Origin: Asterias rubens
Taxonomy: Eukaryota > Echinodermata > Asteroidea > Forcipulatida > Asteriidae
Direction of reading: 5' to 3'
Length of the DNA: 64,000 bases
Assembly (NCBI RefSeq): GCF_902459465.1
Contig: NC_047066.1
Span: forward strand, 20,587,047 to 20,651,046
Shown here: positions 48,301-58,289 of the stretch, piece after piece
Position numbering within the stretch: the first letter of the stretch is position 1
How the letters are laid out: each line of letters starts with the position of its first letter
Position numbers and translations under genes: made by a program
Notes under the pieces: model-generated
The model's input: only the letters and a program-made list of their open reading frames with translations
Databases searched by the model: none
What the model was told of the DNA's origin: nothing

Positions 48301-51300
48301 CAAAAGTGTTTCTACATGTGAATGGACTTTATTTGAGTTATTAAGTATCCTGTTTTCCCACGCACGAAGCTACTTTCCAGTGTAGGCCTGCACTGCAGGT
48401 TGACGCAGACAGCCAGGGTCTAACCTTCTGTTCTCTATTCTATTTCTGGGGTGTCCAGCTGGCAGTGAAAATACTGGCATGACACTTTTTTCTTTTGTAG
48501 TTGAATAGTTGAACTCGGATTAAATAAATAATCATACTACTAGATAAAGCAAATGACGCAGAGTATAGTCAATTAACAATGTGAGATTTTCAACTCTAAA
48601 CTAAACCTTCCAGATAAAGCTCAGAAAGTGAAGCGAAAAAGGTATTGTCCTGTATTCAATATTCCTACATGTAGTTAAGGACAAGGTCTTATGGATGTTT
48701 GCTTGAGACTTGAGCCCTAGGGGTATGTAAAATGCATGTACACAGATCCTTAAATATAAATAATACATTTTCAAAGAGTGTCTCCATAATTTGTGAAATA
48801 CAGAAGAGTTAAAAATAAACTGCATGAGGCAAGAGCTCAAATTAATCAAGCAAAATTCCTGCTGCTGATTGAAAATAGTTTCTTGTTTAAAAGAAATGTG
48901 AGATGTGAGGCCAAATAAATTTTTGTTATTATAATTTTTTATTTGATTTTTTGTTCAAGAAAAGATTGACAAACTTTCTGTGCATTTCTCATTTAACTTA
49001 CAAACCTTTAAGAACAAGTGGTGACTTTAACCTGAAGAATTGGTGGCCATAGTTTGCTTGGCAGCCACCTCTTAAAATAATTACAAATAATTTGGAAAAA
49101 CCTGGATGATCAATTGGTTTTTTGTTTTACTTGGCCTTAGTGAAAGGGTAGAACTTTACCTTCAAGACAAATGTGTTGTCTTTCTCCGGTAATTCCAGCG
49201 CTGTCGTCTCTCTCGCTTCTTCAATCAGAAAGCAGAAAATTCCAATTCTTGGTTTGCTCGACTGTGTGACAGACAAAAAGAAAAAGATAAGAGATTAGAT
49301 AAACAATTCGGACTACAATTTAGATAAAAGTATTTGATGAAAAAAACAAAAACAAACATATTCTAAAGCAAAAAAAAAGGATTGGCCAACCACAACTTTG
49401 GCGCTAGTAAGGCTCTGTCAGTTGTTTTGATAAGATGTGCTTTCGATACCAAGCTTCAAACAGGCAGAGAGAGACTAAGCCGAGGCTAAAACTACATATT
49501 GTTTGGAAAAAGGCATAACAATATTATCAAAGGAAAGAAGGAAAGAGACAAAAAGTCAGCAGAAAAGATGCATGCCTGATACAGGATTTATAATGAAATG
49601 ACTCAGGCCTGTACAATATGCTTCGCTTTTGAAAGGGGATGGGCATTTTGTCCTTGGTAAAGGGCACCCAAAGAGGAAAATGTAAATTTCAACTGAAGCA
49701 TTTCAAGGGCACCAAGGCAATGACCAGGGGGCATGAAAGCAATCGCCTTCGTTGCCTCCATGAAGTATCAGGCATGCTGACTGTATAAATTTAATTCAAT
49801 ATATGGGTGAAAAAAAGTTTGAATTGGCGGCTACTGCTACGGCTACAGGCTACAGCTGGATCGCATATCATCATGGGATGGAGTAGGAGAGGTTATATTT
49901 ATAAGCAACACCCTTTGGAAAGTCTATTCTGTACGTATGTAGCTGTATAGCCACTAATTCTGATTCGGCCTTAAGATTGAGTTAAACCAAGATAATGCAC
50001 TGCTGGCCCTGCAGATAATAAGATTTAAAAAAGAATTTGGTTAAAACTATTTAGATGGAGTCATAACTGTTTAGTGCAAATTGCTTTGTTTACATGATCC
50101 ACCTACACATGTGGTGTGTGTACTAAGCGTAAAACTAAAGTCCCTACAACCAAGCCCTGTGTCAGGCTGTCATTTTTGTAAAAGTGCCCCTTGAAAATAT
50201 TTCTATAAACAGAAAGATGCCCTTTACAATGTTTACCAAGAGTTCAATCACAGACTTCTTGAAAGCATTCGGTAAATAATAAGATAAACAATCACGAAGA
50301 AAAGAAATCTTCCAAGTACACTACAGTGTGGCATCAGTCCCTGGGGTGATCGTATCACTCCCACTTGGACGACTGTATAAACCTCCTCCGAAGGAAAAAG
50401 AAAGTTACCGCTTTAGTAAACTCCTCTCTCTTAAGTTCCCCAGGCAAGTCATCAGATACTCGCTTTGACTTTGATAAACAAGTTGTTATTGCGTTTGAGG
50501 TGTATCGGGGCATCTGCGGGTGACTTCGTCCAAACCGCTAGCACTGCGTCATCTCTGTGCCCAAATTAGATATTTATAGCGCTACGTGACCACTTCTACT
50601 ATCTATGCAGTGCCCTAGGGAGGCATATCAGACGCACAATGCACTGACATTCTGTAATCTATAGCCACAATGTACCTTTCAATCTGAAACATTTGAATTT
50701 AGGTTTGAAGGATGCTGGATTGGTGTCAGTTTACAGTGTTACTGTTGTTGTAGGTATCATGTAATGCCTGGTATGTTCAGAGTTGGCCCTTTGTACAGAT
50801 ATACAATGTAGACATGGTGTAGACTATACAAAAACAAAGTGTAAATCTCCATGTATGTATGCTACTTGTATGCCTATGACCGTATTGAATAACCCCTTTT
50901 TTTGCTATGAAAGGCGCCATCTTGTAGGGCAAACCGTAAGCGCGTACATCAATGAAGCATGCAGCATTCCAAGTTTGATTTCTACGGCCCCCTGCACGCA
51001 CACACGCACACGCTCACAGACGCCATGTTGTAGGGCAGATATTTGAACGGTGACGTCATATTCAATACGGTCTTTGCTATCATATTCTCATTGTATTCCT
51101 GTATAATCGCTCTAAAGGCCTATAAGGCAGTTTCCTGTCAACGAACAGAGTGTAAGGCCTGAAATGTTGAGACTTGAGTCCATCATTCCTTCTAAGAACC
51201 ACCAAAACACTCACAGGGAATGGAGTTATCCAACAATTTTGCATAGCAAAGTATTTCGACTGAAATAGTTTTGTGCACACTGAATGCAATAATGTTGAGT

Positions 51301-54300
51301 AATTAGCAAATGATGTTTTTTGAGTAGCAACTGACCCATTTTCGTTGCATTTTTCTCTGCTCTACAGGTGAAAGGGAAATCGTTCACTGACTCATAATAC
51401 ACAAGGTGTCACGAGAAATTTCTTATGTTCACTGAACTTTAAAATGCAATGTATACAAAAATTCAATTTTCTACGCTACAAGACATGTGAGCTACACAGG
51501 AAAATGTCTCTATTTTCAGCACTGTGTGTACTGTCATGACCGTGGGCATTAAGGCACATGACTTAATCTATTAACTGAGGACATCATTATCAGTTCCATT
51601 TCACTTCACCCTTGCTCTATGATTTCACTCAGCATTGCCTTGTGAAATAGAACACAGCTTTGTCTTATCTCATTGGTTATCTCCCGCATCCGAGGTACGA
51701 TCTTCAGTGTTTCAAATTGTTTCCTTAAATAACTAGATCTACATTGTACGTATAGAAGACGACAGTACAGAAATAAGTCCACAGTGCACAAGCCTAATGG
51801 GATTTCCTGAAAACACAATACCAGCTGTACATACAACAGAAATCCATGCACCCAATGCAGGACTGTGCTTCGTTTTTGAAAGGGCAATGGCAATATGAGC
51901 ATTTTCAAAGGGCACCCTACACGTACATGCCCTATGAGGAAATTGTTAATTTCTACTATCATTTCAAGGGCAATAAGGCAAGGGCCATGGGGGCATCTAG
52001 GCATTATCGCTTTCAATGCCTCCATGAAGTATCAGGCCTGCCAATGCATTGCTCCGGGAAAAAATGGCACCTTGCCCAGGACTAGGGTTGGGTTTAAAAC
52101 CAACCAATCTCGGTAGTACGGAACTGTGTTAACTTTTCTCTTGGAAAAAGGAATCTCTGGGTCAGTTTTAACTTCTGTAGCAGGCATTTTACATGTACAT
52201 TGGTTGCTAACTACATGGATCTGTACAATGTTCTTGGTACTGTAGTGAGAAAAGGGCTTACAGTACAAACTACATAACATGTATTTGGTGACTTCTTCCA
52301 ATTATTTTTCTTGGATTTTTTAGCAGCGATTACCTTTGCAACCTTTCTATTCATACAAAGTCTGCAGTAGAAAGCCATTAATGGCATATGATTTCAGTCT
52401 TGTCATTTTAGGGATTGTCAAGTAAACAAAAAACAGTACGCCCACATGCTGGCCAAGCAGCAGATCCAACTAATGTAAGTGAATGGTGATTCTTGTCTAC
52501 AACGTACAAGTCGCTGTGATTTGCTTGTTGACTCGACAAGTTTTTCAGCACCATCCATGGTTTCAGTAATGTCAACAAGCATGAGTGGGTGGAATGCAAT
52601 AAAGTGCATTGAGCGATATTGGGTTCTAAAAATACAAACACTTTTGCATTCAAATACGATTTCTGTGCGGATGGAAACTTCTTTCAGGCGCTACGGTGGG
52701 GATGGGAGAAATGGGCAACCACATAGACTTTATCGCAGATGCTTCGTACGCACGCATTAGGCGTGGAATGATGTGCACAGCACTGGATATGCATACTAGT
52801 CTAGCTAGCGATCAAGTGTACAAGTGAACACATACTAAAGGTATCTTCTAATTGGTACCTTAAGTGTATCCTTAATGCTCCATGGTTACGGTATGGGGAA
52901 TTATGTGTAAAACAAATATTGACTGCTTAATTAGACATGCCATGGTTTAGACTCAGACTCTAAAGTACTGTTTTTTCCTTCCCCCAACTTTGCCTCTGGA
53001 AAATACAGTGTACATTGTAGAACGCTCCGGGATCACTTCGGGAGCCATAGTCTTAACCATAGCACTCCAAACAGTCAATATTTACATTGTGTGTACTGAA
53101 GATACACGTAGCAAATACTGTAGCATCCATTATTCAATATCAGCCTCAGGAAAGATTCCTTAATTGGCATTACTGACGACTAATTTATCACTGAAAAGTC
53201 CTACATTAGTCTGGAGACTGACATTCTACAAGGTCTCTGTGTATGAAGTATGTACCTCGGACTCGAAACCACTCCCACTCCATCTGCTCATGGCCTCATT
53301 GGAAAAGGCATATTCCATTAGACTGATCAAATTCAAATCTAATAAATTATTCCTGCTGTTGTATCATTCATTTTGTAGTATACGGACGCGTTTTTCTTGA
53401 TGTAATGTTGTTACTTTGCCATGTTTTGTGCTAATCAAATATGCTCTGTGGCCCTGGGAAAGATGGTCATTTGTCCAGTACATGTACATGATGGATTGTT
53501 CGTACATTTGTACAATGAGAAGGTACATTTCAGTGGGTAAAACATTGAAAGGGAAAAAAACCATTCAGACAAAAATCGTTTGCAAATTAACCTTTGTGCA
53601 TAAAAGCCCTAATTATCCTGTACACACACATACCCTGTTGTAATGCTTGTAATTGTGTATTGCGAAATGTATCCGTTTCATATTCACAATTTTAAAACTT
53701 AACATGTTGTATGTAAGCAATAGGGATTTGGAAATCCCTTGCATTGTATGCATCTTGGAATTACATTTTGTACTCCCTGATTCAGCAATAGGGTTTGAAA
53801 GCAAGTGTCTATTTTACATAGGTTTGAGAAGCAATGAACAATTCAGCTGGACCACTTGAAGAAAAAGTTTTATGTGAATTGGGGTGTTCACAGGTGTTTC
53901 TGGTACACTGTATGACCGGCGAAAAGGGAAGAGAATGGTGGGTCCAATTTGATTGCTCTGCTTACCGTAAGCAAAGAATCATCGTTTACTGAAGCAGATA
54001 ACGCAAACAGGTTAGCAGAGAATTTTTGCATGCATGCATGCGTACACTCCACGTCAGTAGACATTCTTTGCTTACTCAAAGCTACGGTACCACAGAAATT
54101 TAACTCTTGCACAATAAGCGGAGAATGGTGGTTGTAAGGCCAGATTTCAGCAGTAAGCAGAGCCATGAAATTGGGCCCTGGAGAGCTGTGTAAGGTTGAT
54201 GAACCCTGGTCTTCCCCCAGTCCAGGAGGATCCAGGCTGCAACGCATACCAGACTGGACAAGGTCAGTTTTATTCAAGTAAACCTTTCAACTCTACAATA

Positions 54301-57300
54301 ATGTGTAATCACTGATGGTCACTCCATTGAATAGACACTTGTCTAGACAGACAGGTGTCATAATAACCTTTGTGCTCATCATCCAGGGTCATCTTAAATA
54401 ATTTCCAGGTCTTTTTAAATAATTCCCAGGTCATTACTACCTGGGAATTAGGTACGTCCAGCCTCAACAAATATTAGCTGATGTCAGCTGAAGGTTTCTT
54501 GAAAGAAGTTATGAAATTCATTTGTTATGTTGGGTGACTTTTTAAACACGTTGAAAGTGAAGTGATGTGACCATCACAAACAACAAACCTTTAGGGAAAA
54601 CTATTTTTAAACTGAAATATTGCACCTTTTTTGTACTTTTAAGTCATAAACTTTGAACAGTAGGTGGGTGCTAAAAGATGCTTGTGAAAATTGCTTCCAC
54701 GCTCCTGGTCAAAGCTTTGGTGCGCTTTAAATTGTTCAGAGAGGCAATTGCCTTGCTTTGGCTCTCTGAACTGTTCAATGAGGCAGTTCCTTCCATCATA
54801 CCACATGCTTTGGTGTCCTGTGAATTGTTCACAGGGCAATTGCCTCCATGCCCCTAGCCATAGCTTTGGTGCCCTGTGAGTTGTTTAATAAGGCAGTTCT
54901 GTCCATGCGCCTGGGTCAATGCTATGGTGCCCTTAGAATTGTTCAGACAGGCATTTGCCTCCATGGCCTGCCCCTGGACAAAGCTTTGATGTTGTTTTCC
55001 TTCAAACTGCCAAACCTTTAGTTTTCCCTTACAGGAACAGACATGACTCACTACACACTAAACGCTGAACATGGGTTAACAACATTTATCATTAGTTGTA
55101 TTGGATATCAGTACATCAGTACGTGTCAACAGTACTTTGTATCATGATATGACTGGTTGATTTCATTCAGATTGTGACATACCCATTGCTCTGGAAACTC
55201 TGCTTTTCTAAGGAATCTGTCGTATTTCCTTTGAAAAGTATCAGTTTGTCCCAAGAGACTAACATGTCTCAGATGGAGTAGACAGTATGAGGTTGGAAGC
55301 CAAGTCAGCTTCACCTACAAGAAGTACTTCAACAAATGTTTTGAATTTTTGTTACAGTGATGTGTAGTAGGCCTACAAATAAGGATGGGGAAAGGTTTCA
55401 AATCAAAGGAAACTTGTTATCTGGGGTGGATATTGTTAAAAATATCCACCGTTCTGGTATCGTCCAATTTTCTTTTCTTGTTTAATTGGAAAAAGAGAAA
55501 GAATCCAACATTGAATTGGATTCAATAAAACAATGCTTCAAAAGAATGTGTTTACATTGTTGATTATTAAAAGTTTACTTACTACTTCCAGGTTTGCTCT
55601 AAACTTTTTAGTGACTAGCCAGCAGGACCAGTTAGCTTTTCATTTCACTGGTCCCTAAGCTTTTTTCGCTTACATTTTGACTGGTCCTTTGGTGTTTTAA
55701 CTGGCATTAGGCCAGCGGACAATGGTGACCTACAAGTGTACATCAAATGGCTTAATGCTTAATTGATTACTCACAAATTTAACCTTTCCTTTTTGTCCTT
55801 TCTGAAACCAGCTCTCACAAAGTTGAACCTCTGTGACCTTTTGTACATGTGTCACACAATAAAGCAGATAAATGGCTTATTATAATCCTTTCAAGCTACT
55901 GGGCATGCAGTGTGGTTTACATGTGGCTGTTTGTGAATGATGTTTACACAAGACCAACAATGTAAATATTCTCAGTATGAACTGAAAGGCCCTATGTACA
56001 CATACAATATTCTTTGCAATCTGGGCAAGGTGAGAATGGTCAAGGCAAATTGAAAGTGTTGTTGTCACTGACCACAGTGACAGAGGTGCCTTTTTTTAGG
56101 GCATTAATTCAGAAAGTACACCATTGAGAAAAAAGTGGGTTGCTTAAGGACTTTTTGGGCAACGATCCTGTTTAATGCTTTGGTTTTTAAATGGAAGGGG
56201 CATCAAGAGGTTTTCTCCTTGATAAAGGGTACGTCTAAAGCTATTTAGGCCTAAAGACCTACATACATGTACGTCTCTTACACTCCACACAAAATTGTTT
56301 AGAAAATGAAATGCCCAACCCGGTGTTAAGGCATTATTATTAACAGGCCACAATCCCTTTGAATCCTGCCCTCTGGCAAATTGGATATTAGGCCCTAGAT
56401 ACAAGAAATTGGAAAACAGCTGGGCATTTTTCTCCCCAGACTTGGACATTGGACTAATTCTGTCTCTCTGAACTCAACTGGAATTATTGGGACATGTTTA
56501 TACTGCTGTTATAATGGCATCTGTTGGGTCAGTCCCAACTCTTGTTGGGACAACCCCAACTTGGCGTGGATGTTATTTTTAAACACACCCCTCCATCTTC
56601 CCCACTGTTCGGAGGATGCTTGAATGATTGTGATTATCACAACTAAACTTGGCCGTACTGGAGTATGGTTGGGAGAGGTCCAGTATTGCTCCCATGAAGC
56701 GGCATGAGAAAGCAAAAACCATAATTTAGACACTTACACATAATGCAGAACATTACAATCTGTCTTTCAAGAAGTCATCTCACTTGGCCACTGCATGTAC
56801 AAATATTTGCAGAGAGCTTTAAATTTCTACTTTTGTGTGGATTTGAATTGCATTTTTAGATTTACAAGGAAGTGCAAGTGTGTTGAATCCAGTACTCAAA
56901 ATAATAGTTAAGATGGTAAAAACCTCTTACTTAAATTGTGTGATCAACAGAAAGTAATAGAATGACTATATGAGGTAACAAATTGTGGTACTATACAATG
57001 AATACCATACCAAGCTTTCTTACCCCAACAGCATTCAGGAAGAGGTCTTCAGTGACCCATACATAGTTACAGTATTTTATTCTCAACTAGATAAGATACA
57101 ACTTTAAAAAGCTGATCTTCAACATTTTGTACGTCTTGATTCAACACTTCCCTTTCAACACAAGTTATATTGACAGTAAACATCAAGACTGACTTGCTGT
57201 AAATTAATGTGTAAGCACAAAACAAACCGAGTTTGTTTTGTCTGAAACTTTTTAAACTAAAAAGGTCTTTTAACTGCTTCACGCTTAGTTGCGATAATCG

Positions 57301-58289
57301 TATTTAGACTATTGCTCTTGGTCACATCCCATTAGTTAAAGGTTAGACCTTAAGACTGAGACAGTAAATTTGGGAGGATTGAGGCTTTGAAATATCGCAA
57401 CTATTTAAGCTCTGCTATCTATGTACGACTGTGGAGCAACAGCTCAATGAGATGGTTAAGAAAATCACATCACATCACATCACATCACAAGGCATAAAAC
57501 ACTAAGATGTTGAAACTGGACCACTTTATACCCGCTGAACTGTGTGCATACCTTTGGCGGGGAATAAAAATCCAGCATGTGCCCCTCCAGGCGTTTCACC
57601 AATATCAATCGAGTTCGCTCCCATTTTTGTTTCCCTTGATTGTCCTCACCGACAAGATAGTTCACATTTCCTTCTCGGACAATATCTTCTGGCTGGTACT
57701 TGACCCCACGATGTTGGGCCACCGTGTGTCCCCTTCGAAACCGATTCATTACATTTTCAGTCATGTTCCGGAAAGAGAATTTCCGCAGAACTTTATTCTC
57801 AGTTCTTTGTCCGCCTCCTACAGCGGGGAGGATATTTCTGCTGTTACCATCAATGCTTGAGGTGCTGGAGTATCTACTGTTGGACTCACCATTGAACACA
57901 TTCCCGTTCCGGACTTCAGGCCGTCCTCCGGAAGAGTCCGACAAAAGCCTGGTGTTGACGTTCGCGTTGGACTCCGAGTCCGCGGGACTAGCGGGGCTTT
58001 CCAGGGCGGCGTCATTTGCGTTGCGCTGGTCTTCCCTGAAATCAGACGGGCTGACGGTGTTGTAGGCTCGCCGTACTTCTGTTTCAAAATGGTCCATGAA
58101 GTGATCGGCGAAACGCCGGGCAAATCTATTCTCATCCACGGGTGGTGCACCCTCGGCCGGGGGGTTGACACTTATGAACCGGTGGTAGGCGAAGGCGAAA
58201 GTAGACGCAGCTTTCTGAGCCTCCACCTCGCAGAATTCATTCATATCGATCACTCGATCGTTGTCATGTTGCTCCATCGTCCCGTTCAT
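35951..58289 (-). CDS. SH2B: SH2B-family adaptor protein (SH2B/Lnk), complete, 7 coding exons
   Basis: Exons 57552-58289, 49160-49261, 43586-43689, 40488-40597, 39727-39936, 36575-36798 and 35951-36346 on the minus strand give a 627-residue protein with consistent phases. Domains: N-terminal helical phenylalanine-zipper dimerisation region (from about residue 16, [20 protein letters not shown]), a PH domain split over three exons (about 200-310, ending [11 protein letters not shown]), a proline/serine-rich linker ([16 protein letters not shown]) and an SH2 domain from WFHGTLSR (residue 448), with the phosphotyrosine arginine at 476 in [11 protein letters not shown], a sequence typical of this family. 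The C-terminus [11 protein letters not shown] carries a Cbl-type tyrosine (624). Known role of the family: cytoplasmic adaptor for JAK2, insulin and growth-factor receptor signalling. An in-frame TAG at 58302-58304 supports the start. Confidence 0.96.
36347..36574 (-). other. SH2B: SH2B intron 6 (within SH2 domain)
   Basis: 228 bp, donor GTAAGA; splits the SH2 domain after GRPK. Confidence 0.85.
36575..36798 (-). CDS. SH2B: SH2B exon 6 (first half of SH2 domain)
   Basis: Acceptor TTAACTTATAG, donor GTAAGA. Encodes a polar linker, then [40 protein letters not shown] and NFHGRPK. The binding-pocket arginine is in FLVR. Confidence 0.96.
36799..39726 (-). other. SH2B: SH2B intron 5
   Basis: 2.9 kb, rich in ACATGTACATG-type words. 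A hairpin-forming element lies at about 39430-39560: GCCATTTTGTGGAGTCAA at 39485 pairs with the reverse complement of TTGACTCCATAAAATGGC, with outer arms continuing the pairing. No exon recognised. Confidence 0.7.
39727..39936 (-). CDS. SH2B: SH2B exon 5 (proline-rich linker)
   Basis: Acceptor TTTTTATCAG, donor GTGAGT. Encodes [15 protein letters not shown], a proline-rich stretch [16 protein letters not shown] (candidate SH3-binding) and [10 protein letters not shown]. Phases 1 in and 1 out match its neighbours. Confidence 0.88.
39937..40487 (-). other. SH2B: SH2B intron 4
   Basis: 551 bp; about 40110-40290 is a copy of the SINE-like repeat also seen at 63190-63400 (shared TCTACCAGCC, GCCTACATCC, AACCCTRTTTCAGCC and GGTGGCA words in order). 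Confidence 0.65.
40488..40597 (-). CDS. SH2B: SH2B exon 4 (linker)
   Basis: Acceptor TTGATGTAATAG, donor GTAAGA. Encodes [18 protein letters not shown] to LTVQIPQS. Low-complexity linker between PH and SH2 domains; supported by phase and splice sites rather than strong homology. Confidence 0.85.
42290..42412 (-). repeat. Dispersed family-B repeat
   Basis: Minus strand: GTCTGGAATTTCATCTTTAC, AAGGGCACCTCCATTGGAAA and GGGGCACCAAGGC, as in the 34.7- and 60.6-kb copies. Confidence 0.75.
42916..43096 (+). repeat. Dispersed family-A repeat (GCCTGT ... CAGGC ends)
   Basis: TGCTTCGTTTTTGAAATGGC, TCCTTGGTAAAGGGCACC, AATTTGTAAAATTCTACTGG, CATTTCAAGGGCACCACGGC and TTGCCTCTGTGAAGTATCAG in order. Same layout at 49606-49776, 51860-52040 and 61582-61757; partial copy at 56165-56230. 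Confidence 0.8.
43586..43689 (-). CDS. SH2B: SH2B exon 3 (end of PH domain)
   Basis: Acceptor CTAATTCCAG, donor GTGAGC. Encodes [34 protein letters not shown]; this is the last strand and the C-terminal helix of the PH domain (conserved W in MRSWL). Confidence 0.95.
46309..46673. mobile_element. MITE with TTAA target duplication, second family
   Basis: TTAA outside both ends (46305-46308 and 46674-46677). Ends AGGCACTGGACACTTGG and (reversed) AGGCACTGGACACCTTT. 365 bp, no ORF. Interior words GTGAGAAATGGCTCCCTCTA and GATTTGTTATTTTATGCAT resemble the 2.7-kb MITE family, so the two families are related. Confidence 0.85.
46866..47053. mobile_element. Right half of the 2.7-kb-type TTAA MITE
   Basis: Matches 2920-3097 nearly throughout (ACTTGAGGTCTC, CGTGGAAAATTAC, CACTTCAGAGGGAGCCGTTT, GTCCACTGCCT) and ends at TTAA (47054-47057). 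The left half and hairpin arm are missing. Confidence 0.85.
47535..47989. mobile_element. 455-bp transposon with 8-bp target duplication (hAT-like, non-autonomous)
   Basis: The 8-bp direct repeat GTCTAACC flanks it at 47527-47534 and 47990-47997. Ends CATAGAGCTATTTGACTAGA and (reversed) CATAGAGCTATTTATATATT, followed on both sides by ACTAGAGCGCTAAC. No transposase. The 8-bp duplication suggests the hAT or P superfamily. A paralogous empty site with a single GTCTAACC is at 48418-48425. Confidence 0.9.
48340..48580. repeat. Paralogous copy of the transposon's host sequence (empty site)
   Basis: Matches 47455-47534 plus 47990-48130 (TGCAGGTTGACGCAGACAGCC, GGTCTAACC, CTATTTCTGGG, TTCTTTTG, AGTTGAATAGTTGAACTC, AAGCAAATGACG). 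A small segmental duplication, one copy carrying the insertion and this one not. Confidence 0.82.
49160..49261 (-). CDS. SH2B: SH2B exon 2 (PH domain core)
   Basis: Acceptor CTGTCACACAG, donor GTAAAG; 102 bp, phase 0 both sides. Encodes [34 protein letters not shown], matching the TTALEMPD-NTFV block of vertebrate SH2B PH domains. Confidence 0.96.
49606..49776 (+). repeat. Dispersed family-A repeat
   Basis: Begins GGCCTGTACAATATGCTTCG, ends TGAAGTATCAGGCAT; interior as in the 42.9-kb copy. Confidence 0.8.
50878..51072. mobile_element. MITE with GACCGTATTGAATA ends
   Basis: 195 bp, inverted ends of about 14 bases. Inside is a direct repeat: GCGCCATCTTGTAGGGCA near 50921 and ACGCCATGTTGTAGGGCA near 51020. 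Confidence 0.72.
51860..52040 (+). repeat. Dispersed family-A repeat
   Basis: GACTGTGCTTCGTTTTTGAA through CATTTCAAGGGCAATAAGGC to TGAAGTATCAGGCCTG; accounts for the 139-codon minus-strand ORF in this stretch. Confidence 0.8.
54421..54449. repeat. Perfect 11-bp hairpin
   Basis: AATTCCCAGGT, 7-base loop, ACCTGGGAATT. A partial third copy of the arm (AATTTCCAGGTC) lies just upstream. No T-run follows; function unknown. Confidence 0.6.
54690..54995. repeat. Minisatellite, about 56-bp unit, about six copies
   Basis: Repeated core: TTGCCTCCATGCCCCTGG, then GGTCAAAGCTTTGGTGCCCT, then GTGAATTGTTCAGAGAGGCA. The core is the reverse complement of the middle of the family-A repeat, so the array probably arose by local amplification of one. 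Confidence 0.78.
57552..58289 (-). CDS. SH2B: SH2B exon 1 (dimerisation region and start of PH domain)
   Basis: ATG at 58289-58287, donor GTATGC after YSPPK. 246 residues: [20 protein letters not shown] and [20 protein letters not shown] (phenylalanine zipper), a Ser/Asn-rich linker, the basic block [25 protein letters not shown] segment before the PH domain, then [32 protein letters not shown] and LDFYSPPK. Confidence 0.95.

Larger units (their letters stand above)
43690..49159 (-). other. SH2B: SH2B intron 2
   Basis: 5.5 kb. Contains a family-B fragment (43825-43965), a C-tract at 45660, two TTAA-type MITEs (46309-46673 and partial 46866-47053), a G-tract at 47099 and a host duplication (47455-48130 with 48340-48580) with a 455-bp transposon in one copy (47535-47989). 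No exon seen. Confidence 0.78.
49262..57551 (-). other. SH2B: SH2B intron 1
   Basis: 8.3 kb. Contains family-A repeats (49606-49776, 51860-52040, 56165-56230), a MITE (50878-51072), a hairpin (54421-54449), a minisatellite (54690-54995) and a GTGACTAGCCAGC repeat (55590-55735). A run of CATCA units lies at about 57466-57487, next to exon 1. No additional exon recognised. Confidence 0.75.

Noticed and set aside
51606..52025. 139-codon minus-strand ORF as a gene inside SH2B intron 1
   Set aside because: The N-terminal part is the reverse complement of a family-A repeat; the remainder is hydrophobic low-information sequence.
57007..57030. Micro-exon of SH2B on the minus strand (ACCTCTTCCTGAATGCTGTTGGG before GTAAGA)
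   Set aside because: Exon 1 already joins exon 2 in phase 0 within the PH domain (YSPPK to SSKPRIG), leaving no gap, and the 23-bp length would break the frame.
57507..58171. Antisense and alternate-frame ORFs of 117-121 codons over SH2B exon 1
   Set aside because: Shadows of the strongly supported SH2B frame; no independent support.
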